A stretch of 64,000 nt of DNA from Coptis chinensis. Lineage: Eukaryota > Streptophyta > Magnoliopsida > Ranunculales > Ranunculaceae. The stretch covers positions 81,249,501 to 81,313,500 of the forward strand of contig CM027378.1 in the NCBI GenBank assembly GCA_015680905.1. Direction: 5' to 3'. The translations under genes were made by a program, and so were the position numbers. Below are positions 52,260 through 62,372 of this stretch, piece by piece. Under the pieces are notes generated by a model, which saw nothing but the letters and a program-made list of their open reading frames with translations, was not told where the DNA came from and made no database searches. The first letter of the stretch is position 1. Every line of letters begins with the position of its first letter.

Positions 52260-53110
52260 TGTTGAGTCACTCCTGGACAAGGTCGTCTACTCGACTTGAG
52301 TCACTTTCGAGTGAGCTCGTAGGGTAGGTACATGTTGAGTTGCTCCTAGCTTTAGATCGTCCTGCATATGAGTGACCGATCTATAGGTTGGGTGGCGCTT
52401 CAGTAGACTGAGTGGCCATTCCAACGTTGAGTTTCCCTTGGACGAGGTCATCCACCCGGCTTGAGTCACTTTGGAGTGAGCTCGTGAGGTGAGTACGTGT
52501 GGAGTTGATCCTGGACGAGGTCGTCCACCCGGCTTGAGTCACTTTGGAGTGAGCTCATGAGGCGAGTTCATGTAGAGTTGATTGTAGACGAGGTCGTCCA
52601 CCCAGCTTAAGTCACTTTGGAGTGAGCTCGTGAGGCGAGTACATGTTTAGTTGCTCCTGGACGAGGTTGTTTATTGGTATGATACTATGATAGCTCAATC
52701 TTGAACTGGTCCTATAAGTATAGGTCCCCAGTTGGCGAGACTATTTACCCTACTGGAGTCACTTTAGAGTGAGCTCATGAGGCGAGTACCTGTTTAGCTG
52801 CTCCTAGACTAGGTCGTCCATTGGTATGATACCATGATAGCTCAATCCTGAACTGGTCCTAAAAGTATAGGTCCCCAGTTCGCGAGACTATTTACTCGAC
52901 TGGAGTCACTTTAAAGTGAGCTCGTGAGGCGAGTATATGATGAGTAGGTCATGGACGAGGTCGTCCACTCGGCTTGAGTCATTTTAGAGTGAGCTCATGA
53001 GACAAGTACGTGATGAGTTGCTCCTAGATGAGGTCGTTCATTGGTATGATACCATAATAGCTCGATCCTGAAATGGTCCTAAAAGTATAGGTCCTTTGTT
53101 GGCGAAACTC
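52260..53110 (-). repeat. 73-bp tandem repeat array with hairpins (Tat-B)
   Basis: GAGTCACTTTGGAGTGAGCTC-like cores start at about 52298, 52463, 52536, 52609, 52755, 52903 and 52976; spacings are 73 or about twice that. Units contain TGGACGA / TCGTCCA. Three units contain GAACTGG-type arms around CCTAAAAGTATAGG (52700, 52850, 53070), the same inner hairpin as in the Tat-A array. Confidence 0.85.
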
Positions 53111-53465
53111 TTGTGAACAATCTGTAAATTGGGTGGCATTTCAGTAGACTGAGTGGTCATTCCATAGTTGATGTGACGACTGTTGAATTTGATTAGATCT
53201 TTTGTATGTCGTTAGCATGGCGTTTTAGTTGATCTGCAAAAATGTGAACTAGCATGTAGTTGTTAATACAGGCTAATGGTAGTAGATACCTCTGGATTAG
53301 TGAGGTGCTCATGTCAGAGCGACTGTTCTTTGGCGAAGCCCCTAGTGTATGATTCGTGTTGAGCGTCCTTGATTTTGAGTTGATCTCGTTTGCATTCTTT
53401 GAAGCTAGCCCCTAGTTCGTGTTGTAGACGGTCTGACAAGGAGCGAGCTCGGTTGTGAAAAGTTA

Positions 53466-53723
53466 AGCCCGATACGTCTTCAACATCTTCTGTACGATCT
53501 GTGTAGCGTTGCGCTTGACGGTGCTCTAGTCGATTCGCTTGGACAGCTCGTTGATCCGTTCATTCACCTCGTTAATATCGTCCTCAGTTGTGATACCATT
53601 TGAACTCTGGGCTGCGACCTGGTTTTTCAGCATTAGGTTCTTCTGCTGGAGGAAAGTAATGCTCTCGTTCATTTTCCCAAGCTGGCTGACCAGGTTCTTG
53701 ACTTGCTCCTGTAAGTTTTCCAC
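53466..53723 (-). pseudogene. Tat-B gag N-terminal remnant
   Basis: The frame reads MNESITFLQQKNLMLKNQVA, DDINEVNERINELSKRID, a TAG, then NATQIVQKMLKTYRA and stop. It parallels the Tat-A gag start, but the start codon is GTG (53723-53721) where Tat-A has ATG. After YRA the sequence jumps into the 3' region, marking the deletion point at about 53466. Confidence 0.78.
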
Positions 53724-53781
53724 GCTTCGTGGGCTTGAGGGAAACTGATTTGAAGAATGTGGTTTTTCTCAAGAGATCGGA

Positions 53782-53797
53782 CCACAGACGGCGCCAA
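53782..53797 (-). other. Primer-binding site of Tat-B
   Basis: Minus-strand TTGGCGCCGTCTGTGG, identical to that of Tat-A, directly at the LTR end. Confidence 0.8.
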
Positions 53798-54478
53798 TCT
53801 AAAGGTTAAGTTTGGTCTAACCTTACATATGTATAGATTTGGGGGAAATTGGAGGAAGATTGTAGATATGACTGAGTTCGTTACGGACGAACTACCTACG
53901 TATCAGGTTTTCCCTGTGGAACTTGAATCAAGTCAGACGTAGTTCATGATTTGGTGTGATTAGATCTGGTGTGGTAGATAGAGAGGTCTCTTCTGGAGAG
54001 CCTAGGGGGAAGATGGAGTAGATTTGGTGATCTCTCGGAGGGAGTCGATCCAGCCCCAGCGGATGGAGTCGATTTGGGGTGAGCAGATGGAATGGATCCA
54101 GCCTCCATGGATAAAGTTCCTCCCTTCTCTTTGAAAAGAGAATGGAGTCTGCTTTTATAGTCTTCTTGGTGATCCTTTGTCTTCTCTTCCGTCAGGTCAG
54201 GTCGTATTAATGTGAGACTTTATGGAGCATTGATGAGCGTGGCTGAAGTTCTGGACTTGATGGAGACAGTTGGCTCGTCCGTTACTGACTGTTACGATGG
54301 CACATCGTGATAGCAGTTCATTATGGCAGTTTGTGAATGAGTATTCGGGCGACTTGCTCAACGATCTCATGGAGAGACTATTAGTTCATAATGAGGTCGT
54401 CGGGAGAAGTATTCTTTGATGAGTTGTGTTGGACACGTGTATAATATACATTAGTTGTGTATATTAGTACCTCACACA
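53798..54478 (-). repeat. 5' LTR of Tat-B, also 3' LTR of a truncated neighbour (about 681 bp)
   Basis: Starts TCTAAAGG (the outer TG has become TC) and ends CCTCACACA. It carries GTTCGT / ACGAAC (53876-53892) where the other LTR has GTTCAT / ATGAAC. Confidence 0.85.
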
Positions 54479-54725
54479 ACCCTTTCTCATTAGGTATCCT
54501 GTTTAGAGGGGCGACCTGATGAGAGAGTAGTTCCATATGTGGGAAGCACAAGGGGAAAAAGCCAGAAATAGTAGACTAAGTGGTTGTTCGACTATTGAGT
54601 CCCCTGAACTAAGTCGTCTACTCGATTTGAGTCACTTTAGAGAAGGCGGGTACATGTGCATATGAGGGACCTTAGGTTGGATAACACTTCAGTAGACTGA
54701 CTGCGTCCATTGGTATATTACTATA
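54479..54725 (-). mobile_element. Truncated 3' region of a third Tat-B-type copy
   Basis: It begins with the same polypurine tract and hairpin as 52116-52165 and follows the 52116-52330 sequence with gaps, then ends without an LTR near 54725. It shows that the LTR at 53798-54478 was shared by two tandem copies. Confidence 0.72.
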
Positions 54726-54850
54726 CATGTTAACTACAATATTTTAAACTTAATTTGGTAGGGTGCGCCGAGCCCAAATAGTACACAAGAACCCCAATAG
54801 CAAGCTATTGTGGTGGAGCCTCCCCCTAATAAAAAATTAATTTAATATCG

Positions 54851-54869
54851 TGTGAGGCATTGCCTCACA
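54851..54869. repeat. Perfect short palindrome at the edge of Athila-B
   Basis: TGTGAGGCA / TGCCTCACA separated by one base, three bases before the Athila-B LTR start at 54873. Confidence 0.7.
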
Positions 54870-54872
54870 TAT

Positions 54873-56553
54873 TGATAAAACATAAAATTGATAGTTTACC
54901 TACGAAATGAACGATGAAACTCAAAACGTAAATAAACTAAACTATTTTATGTGCCTATATTTTATCAAAGATTCTACTCTCAATCCTATGAGATATAGGG
55001 GAGTAGATGATTCGTTCCACTCCTAGTCCTTCCGCATGCTGTGTTCTCTACGTATAAGTAATATACTCTAAGTCTAATGAGAGATTTATGAAAAGGCAAC
55101 TAGACTACAATGCAACTACCCACAAGATGCAACTAGTCGACTATTAGAATAACTATGGGAATGCTACGTCGATTCTATGATAAGGAGTTAGAGGGGGGTT
55201 GATTCCACCTTAACTCGACTTAATCCTACTAACGATGAATCGTCGGTAATCCGAATTGAATCGCTCGCAGAACAATCTGGTTACTCCTAATCCCTAATTA
55301 CACATGGCATTTCTACCAATTCATAACTAGCATGTGAACGATTACACCCATTCTCATGGTGAACTAATCATTTCTAGAGTGGAAAGGAAATTACGACGAC
55401 TCTACGATAATCGGAATCAAGCTTTCATCAAGGCTTCTCAACCCCCTCTAATGGGGGTTTAGCCGAGAATCATCACGTTATCATTCCTAAAGGAATTCAA
55501 ACAAGACATGATATAAAGATTGAAACTTTGCTTGTTTAAACTCAATTCAAAACTCCTAATGCAATAATTGAATTAAACTAATAATGACAATTAATTGAAT
55601 CTGCGAATTGAAACTAAACAATTAATGTAAATGAAACTAACTTATGGAGAACACTATTTTATTAATCTAATGAATAATAAAACAAGGATTCAAATACTAA
55701 ATTAATAATCTAACTAATCTAAGTCTAGCTATCTATGTAATAAGGGAAATTAGATCTACACAATTGTAAATGACAAGAATCGAAATTGACAAACTAGATA
55801 TTTTATTAATCAAACTAATTAAGAATAATGATTCTAAGAGTTTAATCTAAAACAAGAATTGAATTTAAACTAAACTTAATTTTATTACATGAAAACTAGA
55901 TCTATAATTATCTATAGTTTTAGGTCTAACTAGCTACTTTTCTTATCCTAACCTAGTTTATTTTCTAACCTAACTATCTACCATTAACAAAGAGTTAAGC
56001 CTTGGTTTTTATACTTTCAGATCCAAAAATCGTGCATGGGCTTGGAGCCATGTTTTGGGCCAGAGAATCAAGCCCAAAACCCAATTCTTTCAGTCCAAAA
56101 AGGCCTCTTCAGCTGCAATTGGCTTCAACAGAATTTTCGTCCACTTTTGCTCCTCTGATTGGATCAAGTCTTAGACCATAGGAAATCTCCTTCCGAGCCA
56201 GTCGTTTTGACATAAGGTAGGCCCCATTCCGAGGTCTGAGTCCAAAGATCTGACCCCGGAAGTTCTCACGACTTGTGTCTTTGTTTACGCCCAGCGTCGA
56301 CTTTTCAGCTTTTGGCCCGGGCTTTAGAAAGGCTTTGTCTTCTTGAATCTTGGCCTTTAATCACGGAACTCCTTAGTAACCGACCTTTGCTCCTTTATCT
56401 CGCTAAAGTGGCACATTTCTGCACATAATGGACTTTGAAGCCCTAAAATGCATAAAAACACACGTGTCGTGTTAACTCTTAATTATTACTCACATAATTG
56501 GTCTAAAAGTATGACTTTTACAGAGTTAAAACTACAGTTTTGGGCTCTTATCA
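54873..56553 (-). repeat. 3' LTR of Athila-B (1681 bp)
   Basis: Plus-strand start TGATAAAACATAAAATTG, end TTTTGGGCTCTTATCA; on the minus strand it starts TGATAAGAGCCC, the usual Athila form. No second copy lies in the window, so length rests on these ends and on alignment with the layout of Athila-A. Confidence 0.75.
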
Positions 56554-58340
56554 AACCACCCCCAAACAGCATTTTGCTTGTCCTCAAGCAAAGATGAGAA
56601 ATTAGAATAAGTGACCAAAAATAGAGTTCTAACTACTCTGCTTTATTGAGTGTGATTGCATTGACCATATCGCAACAAGGCGCTTAAACCACTAGGAATT
56701 CCCTAGTGGGACGAGTTATAACCTCGTGAGAGTTTTCCAGTGAAGGTACTCACAAACTTCATCTATACTACAACGACTAAGAAATAAAACTATTGTTTCC
56801 TTATTCATGCTCTAAATTAACTATACCTCTCACTAGCAATGCATATAGAGTAATCAAGTCGAAACCTAAGCTAATATATGCATAATAATCAATCATCTAC
56901 AATAAACATATATACAATGAGTAATATCTTGTGAAATGCCTAGCGGGTTCATTTCTACTCAAACTTCGAATAAGCCCCTTAAGTAGGTTCTCACAATAAT
57001 AGTCAAGATACAACACTCGATTTTTCCACTCAAGTTTAAGCTACTCCATTAATGCGTGGGCACACTTTACCTTACAATCTCAATGACAACAAGGAAGCCT
57101 GAGTCGATCAACACATCTGCCACTTACTATCACACTAACCTATTCCTAATTGAGCTAGAGGTCTTTATTAGGTGTTGCGGGGATTAGGAGATGGTTTAAG
57201 ATAATAGAGTCTTCATACTATGTAACTGGAGAAAACCTTGTTATCTACTTTTGCTTCTACACTTTGTTTCCATCCTTAGCCATATTTTTTTTTCTTTTTC
57301 TTTGGCTTTTGACTCCTTTTATTCTTTTTTTTTTTTTTTTTTTTTTTTATTTTATTTCTATTTTTATTTTTTTTTCTTTGGATGGAAACTTCTTTTTCTT
57401 TATTTTTCGAAGCAATTAACTAACTTTTGTTTACACAGTTTTTCTCTTCTTCTTTTTCTTCCTCATTCTATTCTCGGACTTATCTAAATTGGGTAGGTTG
57501 AATTTTTTTTTATTTTGTTTTGTTTTGTAACAGGGTAAAGGATTTGTGGTTTATGGAAGGCTAAAGAAAGGCTCAGAGGGGCGACTAGCGGAAAATAATT
57601 CATAGGTTTGAATTTTTGGCTATATCGATCCAAAGAGGGTTTAAATTCTCGCTTAGGATATGGTTTAGTGATCAAGCAAGTGGACGTGTGATATCTCTAT
57701 CCGGATTTTACTTCTCCCTTGTGTCATTTCTCAAATGTTTCGCTCATATAAGGCTTTAGGCTATATTCTCACAGGATTTGTAAAATAAGTACTCTAGCCT
57801 AGATTTCATAACTTACTGCTAACAATCATCGATACTCATGTAATATATTTATAGATAGATGCAAAGATTATTACCTACATATTAACCTAAGTTTCTAAAA
57901 ATTATTCTAATGCAAAATCTACGTGAGACTTCTAGATTATTAAGAGCATAGAGAAGGAAAACAATACCAATATTCCTAAGTGTATAGCATGAACTTATTT
58001 ATTTATATTTTTGAATTTTTGAAATTTTAACTAGAAAACAAATGCATATTATACATATTTATATCCTAGCAGATGCCTTAATTACACGTGTTTCTATGCC
58101 CCCAAACAAGAAGCATGCTTTGTCCTCAAAGTATTTTAAATAAAGAGGGTAGGAAAAATACCATTGAAACGCTGTGAAATTCGGGAACATCCGCAAAACA
58201 AAGTTAGAACGCATCTAATATAGGAAATAAAAGCCACACAACTCTATACGAGTTCTACCCATTATGGGGTTAACAAGAATGAAATTGCTTGGGACATAAG
58301 CAGGCACTAACTAGAATTAAAACTTACCTTATCTCCCGCT
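56554..58340 (-). other. Athila-B 3' region with two polypurine-like tracts
   Basis: Minus-strand TGTTTGGGGGTGGTT (56554-56568) abuts the LTR, with CTTTGCTTGAGGACAAGC before it. CTTGTTTGGGGGC recurs at 58097-58108 with CTTTGAGGACA before it (58121-58131). A T-tract lies at about 57327-57349. No gene is recognised; ORFs here follow T-runs. The 56650-56790 part closely matches 24240-24380 of Athila-A. Confidence 0.65.
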
Positions 58341-59269
58341 TTACTCATCATCTTCCTCATCATCTTCTTCTATAAAGAGGTGAGGTTCCTTCGCGTCCTG
58401 CCATGCCATGATAATTTGCCAGGCTTCCCGCCATTTATCATCTATTATTGCTAACCTATTAAGAGCCACTTGGTCTGACGGGGTGTAGGGTGCAACCTGA
58501 TGAGGTTGTATCCTCCACCCTTGCCAAGTCATTGCACGGAAAGATCGAATAATACTATTGGTGGGTCGATGCGATGTCGATCGTGAATCCAATCCGTGAA
58601 ACGTGTACAAAAAACAGGAAAGAAACATAGCATAATACGGGAAATTAGAACAGGCATAAGAAGGTACTTATGCCTCATGCTATTGGATCGAGCTAAACTA
58701 GACATCAAGGTTTGGGGAAGGTCATGACACATACGTCCCGTGGCTAGAGCAAGGAAGACGCTGCAAGTAGCATCATTCACAGAAGAAAAACGACATTCCC
58801 CTAAAATGTTTAGCATGATCCAAAACATAACAGTTCATATGTTCATGGACAGGCTACCAAAGGTGACGTTATATTCCCCTTGGTCCTCGATACGGAAAAT
58901 GCCTGCCCCATAGGACTCATGCAAAAACTCATAAGTGTAGACATACATATTATCTATCCAATAACACCATGGGTCTTGTATTTCAGCAGGCATAGCAAGT
59001 CCAAGAACAAATGCTAACAAGAACCTGGTAATTTCCATTGGTTCATTATCAATGTTGATGGAGAATACTTGTTCTCCATCTGGTCTCTCAAAGAAAATGC
59101 AGTTATCGTAAAAATAAGATGCTAGTGTTGGAGAATAAAGTGCATCAGGTCTTACCATAAGCGGTTCCCAGCCAACGTATGTGATCGCCTCGCGAAACCA
59201 AGCACCATAAGTAGTGCTTTGAAACAAATCTTTGAAAGACTGTTCCGGAATCAATGTAGGAGATGTCAT
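58341..59269 (-). pseudogene. Athila ORF-1/plant-transposon-protein-like ORF, copy 2
   Basis: The ATG at 59269 opens MTSPTLIPEQSFKDLFQSTT and continues with EPMEITRFLLAFVLGLAMPA, one TGA after SLSMNI, then in the same frame FWIMLNILGECRFSSVND and YLLMPVLISRIML, a frameshift near 58620, and an acidic end (FIEEDDEEDDE). The pattern of a helical domain with LIT/LIS-K/R-I text resembles the ATHILA ORF-1 and putative plant transposon protein families. Function unknown. It is related in layout to 60091-61231. Confidence 0.5.
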
Positions 59270-59351
59270 CTAAAAATTACGCTCTGGAATAGCTGCGAAT
59301 GATCTAGGAACAACCCGCAGAAAACTGGAATTTTTCTGGTCCAAGGAAGTC

Positions 59352-59455
59352 AGGGCGTGAGTGCGCTCTACTTGGGCGCGAGTGCACTCTGAAGATTTTG
59401 GAATTCCAGTGTTTGAGCGCGAGTCGTGCTCACCTTGGGCGCGAGTGCGCTCTGT
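59352..59455 (-). repeat. Short GGGCGCGAGTGCGCTC repeats upstream of the ORF
   Basis: Four variants of GGGCGCGAGTGCGCTC stand within about 100 bp in the leader of the 59269 ORF. A related GGGCGCGGGTGCGCT occurs once at about 61530, upstream of the other ORF. Confidence 0.75.
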
Positions 59456-60090
59456 ACAAAACTCTGACAAAAGTGTAGGGAGTGAGTGCTCCTCACAGGC
59501 AGGCCCGCGAGGTCTTGAAGAGCGAAAAATGAGGCGAAACGTGGGAAACGTGGGATTGAAAGGTGAGTGATGGAAGTTAGGTGTAGTGTGGGTTGTGAGT
59601 GTAGAATGAATGAAGTTTATATAGGTTTTAAGTTGCTAAAACGGATCGGGAAGTTGCCAAAAAGTTTTTCTGGCGGTTTAAAAAATACTAAAATTTCCAA
59701 CCCCGAAAATGGAAACAACTCATATTCTTGATTCTAAAACATACCTAGTATCTTTTAGGTTGAATTTAGGATAGAATCTACCTATTTTATCGAGATTTCA
59801 TTCTACCATGATACTTATTCATAGATATGCCTAATCGGCTATATTTTCACCTTGACTCCGCAATAAATTCTAAAATGAGGGTCATATAAAAATCATGCTG
59901 GAATAGATAACACCACCCCCAAACAATTTGGGAAGGTGGGATCAATATGAAACAACCACGCATAATGAAAATAACCGCATTATATTAAAATTTTCATTCG
60001 AAGTACATTTCACTACAAAATTCAAATTACAGAATTAAACTTATATTAAAATAAATAACAATAATGAAACTACAAATAAATAAAAAAACA

Positions 60091-61231
60091 TCAAACGATA
60101 CTATCCCTAACCACTTCGGTACTGGTAGCGGAGGGCACACGCTCAGGAGATGGCTCTTGAGCTCCCGATGGGCCAGCACCATTCGTCTTTCGGCGACGAG
60201 GCTCGTGCCTCGATGGTGTGTCCTCAGAAGGAGAATCCCCGTGAGGTGGGAATCGTGCAAGCATGTCGGCCTGGAATTGGCGCTGAGCTTCTAGCTCGGC
60301 CCTTATCTGTTCCCACCGCTCATCCTCCCTCTGGGTACGGATCTCGAAGTTATGGTGGATAGTTGCCTGTCGAGTCCGGAGGTCTTCGCAGATAGTGTTG
60401 AGTGAACGCATGCCATGATGAATCACAGCCATGCGTTCTGCATCTGACCAACACCTCTCCAAGGCATCCGCATCAAAACAAGTCAAGTCCTCCTCATCCT
60501 CCGAGGCATTCTCATTTCCACCATCCTCCTCGTCCTCTACCCTATCCTCAGGCAACCTCCAAACTCATTGGACACAATCCTTATAGATGTGAGGATTTCG
60601 GTGTAGGGTGATGTAAGACCTATCAGACGCCGGAGTTGCTCTCAACTTCAGCATGATCTTGGTTATCAACACAGGGAGAGGTGCAACAGACTTCCCTACT
60701 CCCCTAATCATGCTAAGCAAAAACTCCAAGATACGAACTTCGTACTTCTGCTCCCGGAGTATCCATAAAATGTGGAGGCATTCGGACCGATGTCGCCGAC
60801 CTTCTCCTTCCCTCAGGGCGTTAGACCAATCCACCGAAATGTAGCGGTGGTTGGTCCCGAGGATGCTGGCGAACACAATCGAAGTTAGCATTGTAGTTCC
60901 CTTCGTAATCCGCGTGCATCAACGACTCTACCCCATTATATTAGGACTCCTGTAACGTGACATCTAGATGGATTCTAGGTGAAATGCCTAGAATCTCAGC
61001 CAACAACCCAGTAGTTACTTCCTTCCTCCTCTTCGCCACCATAACAAAAATTCTACGCCCCTCCACCTCCCTCGTGTTGTAAAACCGTCGGACTAAGTCT
61101 TCGTGGTAAAAGGATTCAGTCGAGTACCACAAGCTATTCTAGTCTCTACTGATCATTTTGTCACCGTAAAACGGCGCGAAGTGGTCACCAGTAAATGCTT
61201 GCTCCAGCAAAATTCGACGTTGTTGAGCCAT
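60091..61231 (-). pseudogene. Athila ORF-1/plant-transposon-protein-like ORF, copy 1
   Basis: The ATG at 61231 opens MAQQRRILLEQAFTGDHFAP; TAG after SRD; RRFYNTREVEGRRIFVMVAK and TTGLLAEILGISPRIHLDV; a frameshift near 60930; VDWSNALREGEGRRHRSECL, KSVAPLPVLITKIMLKL; one TGA (about 60564); then an acidic stretch and a polar coiled segment (RTQREDERWEQIRAELEAQR) with a basic PRRRKTNGAG tail. The order (folded domain, then coiled and charged tail) matches the ATHILA ORF-1 type. Function unknown. Confidence 0.55.
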
Positions 61232-61949
61232 TGGAGTGTTTGGAATGTAGTGGGGGTTGGAATTTAAGTCAACCGAATGAAACAACCAGTGGTGGTGGTG
61301 CGGTGGTGGCGCGACAGCTTAAATTTTTTAATTTTCGTGGGTTTTTGGTGATGTAAGTTGGTGGATTTGGTAGTGGTTTGGTTTTAGAGAAGATTTGAAC
61401 TTGATTTGAATATGGGCGTGGGTTTAATTAGGTTTCTTTTTTAATTTTTGGATTTAAGTTTTGAAGTTTTGGTTTTTGTTTGATAATGGCGGTTTGAGAA
61501 GATGAAGGACGACTGTTGGTGTGGAGCAAGGGCGCGGGTGCGCTGCAGGTGCCCGTGAGTTGGGCCCAAGCCTAATTCGAAATTTTCTAATTTTTCGATT
61601 TTTCGCGCCACTTCAAACTAATACTGCCGTTTCGTTACCGGTCCGATTTTTACGAATGAGATATGGAAATGATCAGGAGAGAATTTCCAATCCAATGATC
61701 CATAAAACACTCTATTCCGACCGTGGATGACATATAAGATAGTGAAAAATGCCTCAAAGTGCGTGCATGACATATGTTATGCGAACGAATGAACTCTAAA
61801 TTCATAGATTATGTCAACCCGAATCGAAATACAATTAAACGGCCTAAGCAACTCTAATGGGACCTAAACATTATAGGACGGAAACACGAACACCCCACCC
61901 CCAAACAAATTTTTTACAACAAAGTTTAGAAAATTTGTTTTTTTTTAAG

Positions 61950-62050
61950 TCCTAGATTCCCGAGACTTCCTAGATTACTATGTTTATTCTTTAATATATA
62001 TATATATATATTAAAGAATAAACATAGTAATCTAGGAAGTCTCGAAATCT

Positions 62051-62054
<4 letters not shown>
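61950..62054. repeat. Large near-perfect palindrome, arms about 52 bp
   Basis: The left arm (TCCTAGATTCCCGAGACTTC and on) is mirrored by the right arm ending GGAAGTCTCGAAATCTAGGA, centred at about 62002 in a (TA) core. The only mismatch is a CCC versus TT difference near the outer end. Confidence 0.92.

Positions 62055-62055
<1 letters not shown>

Positions 62056-62118
<63 letters not shown>
62056..62118. repeat. (TA)n microsatellite, about 31 units
   Basis: Uninterrupted TA dinucleotides directly follow the palindrome. Confidence 0.95.
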
Positions 62119-62119
<1 letters not shown>

Positions 62120-62372
62120 TTTTATAATGAAAAACAATAAGCAAGAAAGACATAATTCACCCCATGAGAAACATGACTCAAAAATCTGAGAAAACATGCA
62201 AGAGTGGAAAATGTGAATTATGTTAAACGTGAACTTAGGATCCGGTACTTACAGCCACACACTCCATAGGGAGGGCCCGGTTACCTTAATGGTGCACTCA
62301 CCAATATCTGGAAATGAAAGGAATGCACCAAACACAACAAATTGAGTCATTTATAGTCAGATACTCGAGACT

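Larger units (their letters stand above)
51423..54478 (-). mobile_element. Tat-type LTR retrotransposon deletion derivative (Tat-B)
   Basis: LTRs lie at 51423-52115 and 53798-54478. On the minus strand the order is LTR, primer site, gag N-terminus (53723-53466), then directly a 3' region with a hairpin array, polypurine tract and LTR. Nearly all gag-pol is deleted. Beyond the right LTR, 3'-region sequence of a further copy continues (54479-54725), so the right LTR serves two elements. Confidence 0.82.
61232..62372. other. Non-coding stretch of Athila-B with polypurine-like tract, palindrome and (TA)n
   Basis: Minus-strand TGTTTGGGGGTGGGGTG lies at 61891-61907. The 105-bp palindrome and the (TA)n run have their own entries. 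Reverse transcriptase, RNase H and integrase, expected near here, are absent. Confidence 0.5.

Noticed and set aside
54873..56553. Solo LTR
   Set aside because: The following polypurine tract and homologous 3' region show that it is the 3' LTR of Athila-B.
57251..57487. Phe/Leu-rich 78-codon ORF as a membrane protein
   Set aside because: It is the translation of T-runs in the Athila-B 3' region.
61991..62197. 68-codon minus-strand ORF with a long Ile-Tyr repeat
   Set aside because: It is the translation of the (TA)n run.
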